Source of the DNA: Geobacter sp. UBA2189
GTDB lineage: Bacteria > Desulfobacterota > Desulfuromonadia > Geobacterales > Pseudopelobacteraceae
Reading direction: 5' to 3'
Length of the DNA: 64,000 nt
NCBI GenBank assembly: GCA_002328035.1
Contig: DCVL01000039.1
Span: 26,798 to 90,797 of the forward strand
Shown: positions 1 through 8,461 of the stretch, one piece after another
Layout: every line of letters begins with the position of its first letter
How positions within the stretch are numbered: position 1 is the first letter of the stretch
Made by a program: the position numbers and the translations under genes
The notes under the pieces: model-generated
The model's database searches: none
What the model was told of the DNA's origin: nothing
Seen by the model: only the letters and a program-made list of their open reading frames with translations

Positions 1-825
1 CTTATTGCTCTTATCTGGGTAGAACTGGCCCATCCACATCCAATAGTCAATCTCAGGCTTTTCAAGAACCTCTCTTTTTCCGCCGGAAACCTGATCATGT
101 TTGTTGTAGGATTCTGCCTCTACAGTTCGATAATGCTGATTCCAATGTTTCTTCAAACTCTTATGGGCTATTCAGCCACCGATGCCGGTATGGTAATGGC
201 TCCAGGTGGTGTAGCCACCCTTGTGACAATGCCTTTTGTTGGGGCAATGCTTGCCAAGCGGGACGGACGGAAGATAGTCCTTGCAGGATTGCTGATAGGT
301 TCTTTTTCAATGTTTATCATGCAGGGATTAAGCCTGGAAGCCTCTTACTGGGCATTTGTGTGGCCCAGGATAGTCTTGGGAATTGGCCTGGCGATGATCT
401 TTGTGCCGCTTACGACGGTAACCCTCTCTGTTATACCAAGAGACGAAATGGGGAATGCAACAGGTGTATTTAACCTGCTACGCAATATTGGGGGCAGTGT
501 AGGAATAGCCATTGCAGCAACCCTGTTGTCGCGCATGTCTCAGCTTTATCAGACAAGCCTTGTGCCGCATATAAATCAGTACAACCCACTTTTCCAGCTT
601 CGTTTTAACGAATTAAAAAACTCTTTAATTGCAAAAGGTATGCAGGCTACACAGGCAGACCAGACAGCAATGGGAATGTTCTACGGCATGGTTCAGAAAC
701 AGGCCGCCACCCTGGCTTATAACTGGATATTCTTCATTATAGGACTGGCGTTTCTCGGAATAATCCCGCTGCTACTGTTGCTTAAACGCCCAAGACATCA
801 AACCGACACAATAGAGATACACTGA
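1..825 (+). CDS. DHA2-type MFS drug exporter, C-terminal part (cut by window edge)
   Basis: The reading frame is open from base 1, so the 5' end lies outside the window; the ATG at 97 is internal. About 274 residues are visible. They hold several hydrophobic membrane segments and the sequence ELAHPHPIVNLRLFKN, typical of the central loop of EmrB/QacA 14-TM (DHA2) proton antiporters, followed by the late helices with GNATGVFNLLRNIGGSVG, a signature stretch of EmrB. The protein ends in a short basic cytoplasmic tail. Members export hydrophobic drugs, often with an EmrA-type membrane fusion protein; any partner gene would be upstream. The family call is firm, the substrate unknown. Confidence 0.88.
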   Translation, partial: LIALIWVELAHPHPIVNLRLFKNLSFSAGNLIMFVVGFCLYSSIMLIPMFLQTLMGYSATDAGMVMAPGGVATLVTMPFVGAMLAKRDGRKIVLAGLLIGSFSMFIMQGLSLEASYWAFVWPRIVLGIGLAMIFVPLTTVTLSVIPRDEMGNATGVFNLLRNIGGSVGIAIAATLLSRMSQLYQTSLVPHINQYNPLFQLRFNELKNSLIAKGMQATQADQTAMGMFYGMVQKQAATLAYNWIFFIIGLAFLGIIPLLLLLKRPRHQTDTIEIH

Positions 826-1080
826 ATACTGTTCCCGATGTACTGCAAAGTGTTTCCAGCTCTGATGTATAGTCATAGCCTCCAGATGATCCACGTTCAG
901 ATGTTCCGGTTGATCGCTTACCCGCTTCTATAATTCCGGTAATATCAACAGTGGTATCAAAAAAACTCCAACATCTGACCAGCTCGGGATTTAAAAAGTA
1001 CAGCGGTTTACATCAAGTTTCAACTATGCTACCCTGCGTTCCTTATTAATTCAGCCTCATTAGGAGTAGGCGGGGGAACC

Positions 1081-2109
1081 ATGGAGTTAAGTTTTTCACA
1101 CACCAACGAAGAGATCGACTCATTAATTGAACGAACAATCAAGGCTGCCGGAGGTATCACCCATCCCCACCTGGTGCGTGAGCTGATAATCTCCTCGCTT
1201 AAAATCGGGCAGGAAACCAGTTACCAGCCTGATCTCAAACTTATCAACCGCACCCTTCGCGAAATGCGCTACACCACTCGTGTTTTCGGCCCTTACAGAG
1301 AGCGGAAAAAAGTCACCATCTTCGGTTCTGCCCGTACAATGCCGGAAGAACAGATATACCAAAAATGCGTCCGGTTTGCCAGGTTGCTTGCTGACCAGGG
1401 CTGGATGGCCATTACAGGCGGAGGCCCAGGGATTATGAGAGCAGGCAACGAAGGAGCCGGAAGCGAAAACTCCTTTGCTGTCAACATAAAGCTCCCTTTC
1501 GAACAGAGCGCCAATCCCGTTATGCAAAACACCCCGCGTCTGGTTACCTACAAATACTTTTTTAACAGAAAGGTAGCATTCGTAAAAGAGGCTGATGCCG
1601 TAGCTGTATTCCCTGGAGGTTTTGGAACGCTTGATGAAGCAATGGAGGTCTTTACACTTGTACAAACTGGAAAAACTTCACCAAAACCTTTAATCCTAGT
1701 GGATGACGAAGAGGGGTTTTGGGAACAGTTTTTTGACTTTGTAAAAGAGCAGCTCCTTGCAAAAGGCTTGATCTCCGGTGAAGATTTTTCCATTTTTACT
1801 ATAACCAAGGATGAAAATGAGGCTGCCGAAGTCATAAACAATTTTTACAAAAACTACCATTCAATCCGCTTTCACGATGATCTGGCCATAATTCGCCTGA
1901 ACAATAGATTAACACCGGAACAGATTTTGATGCTTGAAGAGGAATTTCCTGAAATCATACTCCCTGGAGGAGAGATTACAATCTGTGAAGCCCAGATTTT
2001 TGAGGATGATGAACCCGAACTTGCCTTGCTACCCAGACTAAAATTCAGCTTTAATCATTTTCATTATGGCCTCTTGATCGCCTTTATCAACCGAATAAAC
2101 ACGTTTTGA
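1081..2109 (+). CDS. LOG family protein (TIGR00730-type Rossmann nucleotide nucleosidase)
   Basis: 342 residues. The Rossmann-like core carries both family hallmarks: GGGPGIMRAGNEGA near residue 120 and PGGFGTLDEAMEVFTL near residue 180, the second being the PGGxGTxxE motif that binds the nucleotide phosphate and supplies catalytic Glu. Characterised LOG proteins hydrolyse nucleoside 5'-monophosphates to base and ribose phosphate; older databases mislabel them lysine decarboxylase. This protein is longer than the ~190-residue plant-type enzymes, with about 75 extra residues at each end, as in longer bacterial nucleosidases. ATG 1081 follows a purine-rich AGGAG/GGGGGA stretch. It stands alone, with 255 bp of featureless DNA upstream. 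Confidence 0.82.
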   Translation: MELSFSHTNEEIDSLIERTIKAAGGITHPHLVRELIISSLKIGQETSYQPDLKLINRTLREMRYTTRVFGPYRERKKVTIFGSARTMPEEQIYQKCVRFARLLADQGWMAITGGGPGIMRAGNEGAGSENSFAVNIKLPFEQSANPVMQNTPRLVTYKYFFNRKVAFVKEADAVAVFPGGFGTLDEAMEVFTLVQTGKTSPKPLILVDDEEGFWEQFFDFVKEQLLAKGLISGEDFSIFTITKDENEAAEVINNFYKNYHSIRFHDDLAIIRLNNRLTPEQILMLEEEFPEIILPGGEITICEAQIFEDDEPELALLPRLKFSFNHFHYGLLIAFINRINTF

Positions 2110-2209
2110 CATTTAACAGGGGCTATGTTAAAAAATTCCACTTTTTATATATAGTCCAGTTTTTAATGAATTAGAGAGCAATTTCATATACTAATTGAGG
2201 GAGACAGTC

Positions 2210-3082
2210 ATGTTCAAAGGAAGTATTGTTGCCATTGTTACGCCGTTCAATAACGGTACGGTAGACGAAAAAAAGCTGCGTGAACTGGTGGATTTCCAGA
2301 TCGAGAACGGCACCGACGCCATCGTGGCCTGCGGGACAACCGGTGAATCGTCCACCCTGGATAATGAAGAACACCTGAACGTCATCAAGATCGTATTTGA
2401 TCAGGCCAAAGGGCGTGTACCGGTCATAGCCGGCACCGGTTCCAATTCAACTGCCGAGGCTATCCATCTGACCCGCGAGGCCAAAGCGATTGGTGTGGCC
2501 GGGGTGCTGCTGGTGACTCCGTACTACAACAAACCAACCCAGGAAGGAATGTATCGCCACTATCTTGCCATTGCTGATGCTGTTGAAATTCCTCAAATCC
2601 TGTATAACGTGCCGGGTCGTACCGCCGTTAACCTGCTGCCGGAAACCGTAGCACGTCTGGCCGGACACAAAAATATTGTGGCGATCAAAGAGGCCACCGG
2701 CTCTCTGCAACAGGCTTCAGAAGTGTTGGCGCTGTGTGGCGATCAGATTGATGTATTCTCCGGTGACGATTTTATCACCTTCCCGATGATGGCCTGTGGC
2801 GCCAAAGGAGTAATTTCGGTTACCGCCAACATTATGCCCAAGGCGATTGCTGACCTGACCGATGCCTTCTATGCCGGTGATCTGGACAAAGCTCGCAAGC
2901 TGCATCTGGATACCCTCAAGATCAGCAACGCCATGTTCATTGAAAGCAATCCGATACCGGTCAAGACCGCTCTGGCGCTGATGGGAAAATGTTCAGATGA
3001 AGTACGCCTGCCCTTGGCACCTATGGGCGATGCAAACAAGGCGAAGCTGGAAACCATTATGAAAGAGTACAAATTGATCTGA
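2210..3082 (+). CDS. dapA: 4-hydroxy-tetrahydrodipicolinate synthase
   Basis: 290 residues, the normal length. It condenses pyruvate with aspartate semialdehyde, the first committed step to diaminopimelate and lysine. Visible family signatures are GSIVAIVTPF at the N-terminus, GTTGESSTL near residue 45 (pyruvate carboxylate binding), YNVPGRTAVN near 135 (catalytic Tyr) and AIKEATGS near 160 (Schiff-base Lys). I place the start at ATG 2210, which has GAGGGAG six bases upstream; an in-frame TTG at 2195 would overlap that ribosome-binding site. The first of three dap genes in one direction; a repeat element fills the gap to dapB. Confidence 0.96.
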   Translation: MFKGSIVAIVTPFNNGTVDEKKLRELVDFQIENGTDAIVACGTTGESSTLDNEEHLNVIKIVFDQAKGRVPVIAGTGSNSTAEAIHLTREAKAIGVAGVLLVTPYYNKPTQEGMYRHYLAIADAVEIPQILYNVPGRTAVNLLPETVARLAGHKNIVAIKEATGSLQQASEVLALCGDQIDVFSGDDFITFPMMACGAKGVISVTANIMPKAIADLTDAFYAGDLDKARKLHLDTLKISNAMFIESNPIPVKTALALMGKCSDEVRLPLAPMGDANKAKLETIMKEYKLI

Positions 3083-3083
3083 T

Positions 3084-3208
3084 AAACACAGAGTAACGGA
3101 GCAACCGAGAAAAGCAGAAGACAAAGTCTTATCCAGGTTTTGTGTTTAAACCTTTACGAATTATTCTGATTGTTGCCTTTCCCTCTGTTGCTCAGTTGCT
3201 CCGTGTTT
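3084..3208. repeat. Inverted-repeat element between dapA and dapB
   Basis: Arms at 3084-3109 and 3183-3208 are about 26 bases each and pair with roughly four mismatches. Each arm is built from short tandem units of the type CGGAGCAAC / CACAGAG. It starts two bases after the dapA stop and ends just before the dapB ribosome-binding site. The composition is like the element between dapB and dapL. Such 'accacagag' intergenic repeats recur in Geobacter-type genomes (from memory). A folded transcript would put a long imperfect hairpin between the two cistrons. Confidence 0.75.
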
Positions 3209-3221
3209 CAAGGGGGTTACC

Positions 3222-4022
3222 ATGATTAAAATAGCCGTCTGTGGCGCTGCCGGTCGCATGGGTCAACGTATAATCGTCGCTGCTGTTGAGGCAGGTTGCA
3301 CCATTTCTGGTGCCCTGGAACGTCCCGGTCATTCCCAGGTCGGCCAGGATGCAGGTCTGGTTGCCGGAGTTGGTACTTTGGGCATTGCCATCAGTGATGA
3401 CCTGAACGCCGTGGTTGAAGGCTGTGATGTCCTGATCGACTTCACAACCCCAAAGGTCTCACTGAAGAACCTGGAGGTCTGTGGCCTGAAGAAGAAGGCT
3501 ATCGTAATCGGCTCTACCGGTTTTACGCCTGATGAGCGACTGTTCGCCGCAGAGCTTTGCAAGGATATCCCTTGCGTGCTGGCTCCAAACATGTCAGTCG
3601 GAGTCAACGTCTGCTTCAAAATACTAAGGGATGTCGCCAAGACCTTGGGCAATGACTTTGATGTGGAAATTGTCGAGTTGCATCACAACAAGAAGAAAGA
3701 CTCCCCTTCAGGCACCGCCGTGCGGATGGGTGAGGTGGTAGCTGAGGCATTAGGCCGCGATTACAACCAGGTCGCCAACTACCACCGTGAAGGGATCTGC
3801 GGAGAGCGAACCAAGGACGAGATCGGCATGCAGACGGTACGTGGTGGTGATATCATCGGCGAGCATACGGTCTACTTCATCGGTCAGGGTGAGCGGATCG
3901 AGATCTCCCACCGTGCCATGAGCCGCGACATGTTCTCCCGTGGATCTGTCCGCGCAGCCAAGTGGATTGTCGGCAAGCAGCCGGGGCTGTACGATATGCA
4001 GGATGTTTTAGGGCTTAAATAA
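3222..4022 (+). CDS. dapB: 4-hydroxy-tetrahydrodipicolinate reductase
   Basis: 266 residues, full length. It reduces the DapA product with NAD(P)H. The dinucleotide fold begins with KIAVCGAAGRMGQ (residues 3-15), followed by DVLIDFTTP near 70 and the DapB signature ELHHNKKKDSPSGTA near 150-165, which carries the catalytic His and Lys and binds substrate. ATG 3222 follows AAGGGGG. It sits between dapA and dapL, in pathway order except that DapL acts directly on tetrahydrodipicolinate; no dapD/dapE-type genes are in the window. Confidence 0.96.
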   Translation: MIKIAVCGAAGRMGQRIIVAAVEAGCTISGALERPGHSQVGQDAGLVAGVGTLGIAISDDLNAVVEGCDVLIDFTTPKVSLKNLEVCGLKKKAIVIGSTGFTPDERLFAAELCKDIPCVLAPNMSVGVNVCFKILRDVAKTLGNDFDVEIVELHHNKKKDSPSGTAVRMGEVVAEALGRDYNQVANYHREGICGERTKDEIGMQTVRGGDIIGEHTVYFIGQGERIEISHRAMSRDMFSRGSVRAAKWIVGKQPGLYDMQDVLGLK

Positions 4023-4033
4023 CAACCATTTTC

Positions 4034-4183
4034 GCCACAGAGGACACAGAGGTCTCAGAGAGAAGCAAAAAAGCGGGTAAAGTCTGAAATGGTTTTGAGG
4101 GATAACCCCAAAGATTTGGTTTTGATTTCCCCCTGTTTTTTCCTGCTTTTGACCTTCTCTGTGCTCTCTGTGTCCTCTGTGGC
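4034..4183. repeat. Inverted-repeat element (CACAGAG type) between dapB and dapL
   Basis: The arms 4034-4051 (GCCACAGAGGACACAGAG) and 4166-4183 are perfect 18-base inverted copies. Imperfect pairing continues inward, and a spacer of about 100 bases separates them. The reverse strand encodes the spurious peptide 'HRGHREHRE', a familiar artefact of this repeat class in sequence databases. It ends about 10 bases before the dapL ribosome-binding site (TTGGAGGA). Same organisation as the element in front of dapB. Confidence 0.85.
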
Positions 4184-4209
4184 AAATAATTTTTGGAGGA
4201 TGTTTCGTA

Positions 4210-5442
4210 ATGGCAAAAATCAACGGCAACTACCTGAAATTAAAAGCTGGCTACCTGTTCCCTGAGATTGGCCGTCGCGTGCGTGAGTTCAGTGCTGCCA
4301 ACCCTGATGCGAAGGTTATCCGTCTGGGTATCGGCGATGTCACCCGCCCGTTGGCTCCGGCTGTACTGAAGGCCTTCCATGACGCAGTGGATGATCTGGC
4401 CACCACTGATCAGTTTGCCGGCTACGGCCCTGAACAGGGCTATGATTGGCTGATCAATGCCATTATCGAAAAATCCTACAAGCCGCTGGGAGTTTCGCTC
4501 AAGACCGAAGAAATGTTCATCTCCGACGGCTCCAAGTGCGACTGCGCCAACATCCTGGATATCTTTGCCCTGGACAACGTGGTAGCCATCGGCGACCCTG
4601 TCTATCCGGTCTACAACGACACCAACGTCATGATCGGTCGTACCGGCGAGGCTGACGACAAGGGTTACTACCAGAACATCGTCTACCTGCCCTGCACCGA
4701 GGCCAACGGTTTTATCCCCTCGCTGCCGGAAGGCAAGGTTGACATCATCTATCTCTGCTTCCCCAACAATCCCACCGGCACCGTGGCCAGCAAGGCAGAG
4801 CTGAAGAAGTGGGTTGATTACGCCAATGCCAACGACGCCATCATCTTCTTTGATGCTGCATATGAGGCGTTCATCACCAATCCTGAGATCCCCCATTCCA
4901 TTTACGAGATTGAAGGAGCCAAGAAGTGCGCCATCGAGTTCCGTTCCTTCTCCAAGACCGCTGGCTTTACCGGCGTACGTTGCGGTCTGGTGGTAGTACC
5001 TGAAGAGGTGATGGGCACCACCGCAACCGGCGAAAAGTACAGCTTCAACAAACTTTGGCTGCGTCGTACCACCACCAAGTTCAACGGCGCCTCCTATCCA
5101 GTTCAGAAGGCTGCTGCCGCAGTCTACAGTGACGAGGGCTGGAAGCAGACCAAAGAGATCATCGACTACTACATGGAGAACGCCCGCATTATCCGTGAAG
5201 GGTTGAAAGAGGTTGGTGTAACCTGTTACGGCGGTGTGGATGCCCCGTACATCTGGCTCAAGACCCCCGGCGGCATGAGCAGCTGGGACTTCTTTGACAA
5301 GCTGCTGAACGAGTGCAACGTGGTCGGAACGCCAGGAAGCGGTTTCGGCCCCAGCGGCGAAGGGTTCTTCCGGTTGTCAGCCTTCGGCCACCGTGAGAAT
5401 GTGATTGAGGCGGTGGAGCGGATAAAGAAGAATTTGAAGTAG
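4210..5442 (+). CDS. dapL: LL-diaminopimelate aminotransferase
   Basis: 410 residues, the usual length. A PLP fold-type I enzyme that converts tetrahydrodipicolinate to LL-diaminopimelate in one step, bypassing the DapD/DapC/DapE acyl route. Visible are the N-terminal NGNYLKLKAGYLFPEI, FPNNPTG near residue 185 (PLP/substrate binding), FFDAAYEAF near 215, and SFSKTAGFTGVRCG near 248 with the Schiff-base Lys. ATG 4210 lies behind GGAGGA. A strong terminator follows directly. Use of DapL agrees with a Geobacter-type lineage. Confidence 0.96.
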   Translation: MAKINGNYLKLKAGYLFPEIGRRVREFSAANPDAKVIRLGIGDVTRPLAPAVLKAFHDAVDDLATTDQFAGYGPEQGYDWLINAIIEKSYKPLGVSLKTEEMFISDGSKCDCANILDIFALDNVVAIGDPVYPVYNDTNVMIGRTGEADDKGYYQNIVYLPCTEANGFIPSLPEGKVDIIYLCFPNNPTGTVASKAELKKWVDYANANDAIIFFDAAYEAFITNPEIPHSIYEIEGAKKCAIEFRSFSKTAGFTGVRCGLVVVPEEVMGTTATGEKYSFNKLWLRRTTTKFNGASYPVQKAAAAVYSDEGWKQTKEIIDYYMENARIIREGLKEVGVTCYGGVDAPYIWLKTPGGMSSWDFFDKLLNECNVVGTPGSGFGPSGEGFFRLSAFGHRENVIEAVERIKKNLK

Positions 5443-5451
5443 AATGAAACA

Positions 5452-5479
5452 GAAAGGGCGCCCATTGCGGCGCCCTTTC
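5452..5479 (+). terminator. Intrinsic terminator after dapL
   Basis: Perfect 11-bp GC-rich stem GAAAGGGCGCC with a six-base loop, nine bases after the dapL stop. The following T-run is weak (GTTTG), so termination rests mainly on the stem. Confidence 0.75.
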
Positions 5480-5499
5480 GTTTGTGGTATGAGACATTC

Positions 5500-5794
5500 A
5501 TGGGCAAAAAAGAGATAGTTGACATAATCAGGGACAACAAGCCGGATATTATGGCCCGGTACGGTGGGTGTGCAGCGCTTGGGTCTGTTCGGTTCGTATG
5601 TGAGAGAACAGCAGCGCAAACGGAACGATATTGACATCCTGGTTTCCTTCAATCGTGAGATTGACCTGTTTGATTTTGTTGATCTGCGTGAATTTCTTGA
5701 GGCTCGGCTCAACGGCAAGGTTGACATGGTAATGGAATCAGCACTTAAACCAGCCATCGGCAAACGAATTTTGGCTGAGGTTGAATATGTCTAA
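5500..5794 (+). pseudogene. MntA-type minimal nucleotidyltransferase, frameshifted by a 4-bp tandem duplication
   Basis: ATG 5500 begins a peptide (MGKKEIVDIIRDNKPDIMARYG) typical of the start of the MNT antitoxins paired with HEPN toxins. The rest, VQRLGLFGSYVREQQRKRND followed by IDILVSF, continues one frame over, from about 5566. It holds the nucleotidyltransferase GSYxRxxxxxxSDxD-like motif, here GSYVREQQRKRNDID. At the junction the bases read TAC-GGTG-GGTG-TGCAG; deleting one GGTG restores YGVQRLG and one reading frame. The GTG at 5564 could restart a shorter protein of 76 residues that keeps the active-site motif but loses helix 1. Downstream, the reading end overlaps the remnant of its HEPN partner. 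Confidence 0.78.
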
Positions 5795-5849
5795 AGGCCG
5801 AGAGCTGTCTGATTATCCGGCTGATATCCTCAATGCAGAGGGTGAAGCT
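5787..5849 (+). pseudogene. HepT-like (HEPN toxin) N-terminal remnant
   Basis: Twenty-one codons, MSKGRELSDYPADILNAEGE and one more, resemble the start of HepT/DUF86 proteins (pattern DYLxDILxAIExA). The ATG overlaps the end of the nucleotidyltransferase reading frame by eight bases, as in intact MntA-HepT operons. After these codons the frame runs directly into the ORF6N gene, so the rest of the toxin, including its RX4-6H active site, has been lost. The identification rests on a short match and on position. Confidence 0.5.
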
Positions 5850-6728
5850 ATGAGTGAATTAGCTCAGGTGGTGATGATTGAGAAGCGGATTTTCACCATA
5901 CGCGGCATGCAGGTGATGTTAGACAGGGATCTGGCGGAATTGTACGGGGTGAAACCCATACGCCTTCGCGAACAGGTCAAACGCAACAGTAATCGATTCC
6001 CGGAAGATTTCATGTTTCAGATCTCTGAGGATGAGGTTGATTATATGGTATCGCAGAATGCGATACCATCCAGAAAACATCTCGGCGGCACTCTGCCCTA
6101 CGTCTTTACCGAACAAGGCGTTGCCGGAATATCCGGGGTATTGACCAGCATACGAGCAGTTGAAATCAACATCGCTATTATGCGAGCATTCGTGAAGATG
6201 CGGCAGTTTCTGTCGGACAACGCCAACCTCTTTATGCGGCTGGAAAACATCGAGAAACGTCAGCTACTGCATGAGGTCAAGGTCGATGAAAAATTTGAGC
6301 AGCTTTTCAACGCACTTGAAGACAAAAGTATCAAACCAGAACAGGGCATTTTTTATGATGGGCAAATTTTTGATGCCTACAAATTTGTCTGCGACCTGAT
6401 TCGTTCCGCCACGCATCGGATTATTCTTATCGACAACTACGTGGATGAAAGCGTGTTGACTCTGTTATCCAAAAGAGAAGCAGGAGTAACCACCAAAATC
6501 CTGACAAATAGTATCGGCAAGGCATTGGCCTTGGATATCGAAAAATTTAACCAGCAATACCCCGCTATTGACGTACAAACATTCAAATCTTCGCACGACC
6601 GTTTTCTCATTATCGATGATGACATTTACCACATTGGTGCATCGCTGAAAGACTTGGGGAAGAGATGGTTCGCCTTTTCAAAGATGGATGTCAGCGCAAT
6701 TGAAATGTTGCAACGGGTAAAGATATGA
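5850..6728 (+). CDS. ORF6N domain protein with PLD-like C-terminal region
   Basis: 292 residues. The N-terminal ~90 residues are an ORF6N domain (IFTIRGMQVMLDRDLAELYG, then VKRNSNRFPEDFMF and YVFTEQGV), a DNA-binding module of phage antirepressors and mobile elements. A helical middle follows, then a C-terminal part with IILIDNYVDESVLTLL and SSHDRFLIIDDDIYHIGASL, resembling a phospholipase-D-like fold in which only one H...D element is clear. The frame is open upstream into the HepT remnant, but ATG 5850 has AGAGGG seven bases before it and gives the standard family N-terminus. Function unknown; common on mobile DNA. Confidence 0.82.
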   Translation: MSELAQVVMIEKRIFTIRGMQVMLDRDLAELYGVKPIRLREQVKRNSNRFPEDFMFQISEDEVDYMVSQNAIPSRKHLGGTLPYVFTEQGVAGISGVLTSIRAVEINIAIMRAFVKMRQFLSDNANLFMRLENIEKRQLLHEVKVDEKFEQLFNALEDKSIKPEQGIFYDGQIFDAYKFVCDLIRSATHRIILIDNYVDESVLTLLSKREAGVTTKILTNSIGKALALDIEKFNQQYPAIDVQTFKSSHDRFLIIDDDIYHIGASLKDLGKRWFAFSKMDVSAIEMLQRVKI

Positions 6729-6833
6729 ATGGGAGGGTGGTTGAGGATTGGGCGATTAGACGGATGGGGGAGTCGGTGTGTTCAGCAGGAAATGGTTGAC
6801 TTGGGGTTACATACTGCCCCCAGAATTCTCTCA

Positions 6834-6890
6834 CGACGATCAGCAAGGTGATCAAAAGTGGTGAAAACTGATATTTCAAGACCTGACCCC
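6834..6890 (+). mobile_element. 3'-end remnant of a RAYT element
   Basis: Fifty-seven bases match the extreme 3' end of the RAYT at 10025-10882: the codons for TTISKV-I-SGEN, the stop and the terminal motif TATTTCAAGACCTGACCCC (6872-6890), with only a few changes. The rest of that copy is gone. It lies 33 bases before the left target duplication of the insertion sequence. Confidence 0.85.
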
Positions 6891-6972
6891 TATGTACTAC
6901 AAGCTCTCGGCGTAAATTTATCTAGTTAGTCTCCATCCGGAAACCCCAACTTTATCGAGTTGAGTAGCGGTA

Positions 6973-6992
6973 GCAGAGGAATTGTCCTCTGC
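6973..6992. terminator. Hairpin inside the left end of the insertion sequence
   Basis: Perfect 8-bp stem GCAGAGGA/TCCTCTGC with an ATTG loop. It lies between the transposase stop and the left end, where it could end transposase transcripts or block read-in. No clear T-run, so its role is uncertain. Confidence 0.4.
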
Positions 6993-7096
6993 TTCACGTT
7001 CCGGATTTTATGATTTTGTAGTTTTTGACCTGCTCTTTTACAATTAAGGACGCATCATCCCCTTGGCCCTGCTAAATCAACTCTTCTGCTGCTGCT

Positions 7097-8461
7097 TTAA
7101 GCTGGTGCCAGCTTTGTTCTGGCAAGCACCAGCAGGTTGTAGGAGACAATCGAACTCCAGACATACCGGCCAAAGCCTTCCCAACTCTTCCATGTACAAC
7201 GGTCAAGGCCAAAGGCACGCTTGAGGGTTGATATGCCAGCCTCTATACCGGCTCGGAAGTTTCTGAGCTTCTTGTACACCCAGGAACTCTTGGCCATCTC
7301 AAGGACTGAAAGCCCACGCTTCTTGGCAAACACGGCATCTTTTATCTGCTCTCTTTTGGCATATGCCAGATTGTCTTTTGAGGCAAAACCACCATCAACG
7401 GAAACCTGACGTGGCATACGACCATACAGCTCTTTCTGGCGTTCAAGGAGCGGAGCATACTGTTCTGTGTCCGCAGGGTTGCCCCTGGTTATCATACAAT
7501 CAAGAATCATGGTGGAACTGCCGCCAGTCAGAAATATCTTGTGGCCATATTCGGTTTCACGACGCTTTTTGACGATGATGTCGGTGTGGTCCTCAAAGAA
7601 GGAGACGACCTTTTCTGAAGCAGGTACCTGTTCTCCCCTTAATACCCGCCGTTCGGTCTGGCTGATGACTTTCCTTAGTAACCCTACGGCACGCTCAAGC
7701 TTTTCTGCCAGCACCTTGCCGGCAAAGAGTTCAGTGGCTTCAGAAGACATATGAGCATGAAGCTCAGGGATTGCGACCAGGGCATAGTCTCTGACTTTAC
7801 TTGCATATAGAAGAAGGTTCTGGTAAGCCACCTTACGGACTTCTTCCTTCTTGGCATTCAGTATGGTCAGTACCCGCTTCTTGACAACCCGTTGATGATC
7901 ACTGAACTGGTACTGGGGAGCAGGAGACAGTGCTTTGCCTTCGGCAAGCCAGCGAGTGATGATCCGGATACCATCAGCCAGAAGGGTGGAGTCAGTAGGA
8001 TGATGGATATCTGTTTCCACAGCGGTTGCATCAATACGGATCGTGCGTCCTGTTTCGACCTTCTCCTTTTTGGCGTGACCTATAATCTCACGGTGGATAG
8101 CTTCCCAGGTCTCTTCACGGATAGCTTTTATGTTCTCCTGGAGGATTGATTTGCTGGGATACTGCGCCATATCTAATCGGGAAAAGCTGCGAAAGGCATC
8201 GGAGTCTTCAAGGTGAAATGCAAGCTCTTCGTAGGTGAGCTGGCGATACTGTTTCAAAACGGCACAGCGCACTACCTGTTCAGCAGTCATGCCTTCACGG
8301 CCTGTTGTTGAACGGCGGGCTCTGGTCAGGTCGGCAAAGACAAGTTCAAGTACCTTGGGAGTGGCATCCAGCACCTTGGACATCTCAAGCAACTCCTTGG
8401 CAATGGAGCTTTTGGCCATAGTGACAAACAGGTTCTGTTGAGGGTTGAATTTTCGACGCAT
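7097..8461 (-). CDS. DDE transposase (DUF772-like N-terminus, ISNCY/IS1182-like)
   Basis: 454 residues, uninterrupted. The N-terminal region (LTYEELAFHLEDSDAFRSF) is the helical DUF772-type domain. The RNase-H-like catalytic part shows a first Asp in IRIDATAVETDIHHPTDS, a second in VDGGFASKDN and the Glu in RAGIEAGISTLKRAFGLDR, the usual D-D-E spacing with a large insertion between first and second acids. It fills the insertion sequence, reading toward the left end. I cannot fix the IS family by eye; an ISNCY-type element fits the length and inverted repeats best. Confidence 0.88.
   Translation of the reverse strand: MRRKFNPQQNLFVTMAKSSIAKELLEMSKVLDATPKVLELVFADLTRARRSTTGREGMTAEQVVRCAVLKQYRQLTYEELAFHLEDSDAFRSFSRLDMAQYPSKSILQENIKAIREETWEAIHREIIGHAKKEKVETGRTIRIDATAVETDIHHPTDSTLLADGIRIITRWLAEGKALSPAPQYQFSDHQRVVKKRVLTILNAKKEEVRKVAYQNLLLYASKVRDYALVAIPELHAHMSSEATELFAGKVLAEKLERAVGLLRKVISQTERRVLRGEQVPASEKVVSFFEDHTDIIVKKRRETEYGHKIFLTGGSSTMILDCMITRGNPADTEQYAPLLERQKELYGRMPRQVSVDGGFASKDNLAYAKREQIKDAVFAKKRGLSVLEMAKSSWVYKKLRNFRAGIEAGISTLKRAFGLDRCTWKSWEGFGRYVWSSIVSYNLLVLARTKLAPA

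Noticed and set aside
4008..4229. 73-residue minus-strand ORF with HRGHREHRE
   Set aside because: It is the translation of the intergenic inverted repeat, a known kind of false ORF; no ribosome-binding site or family.
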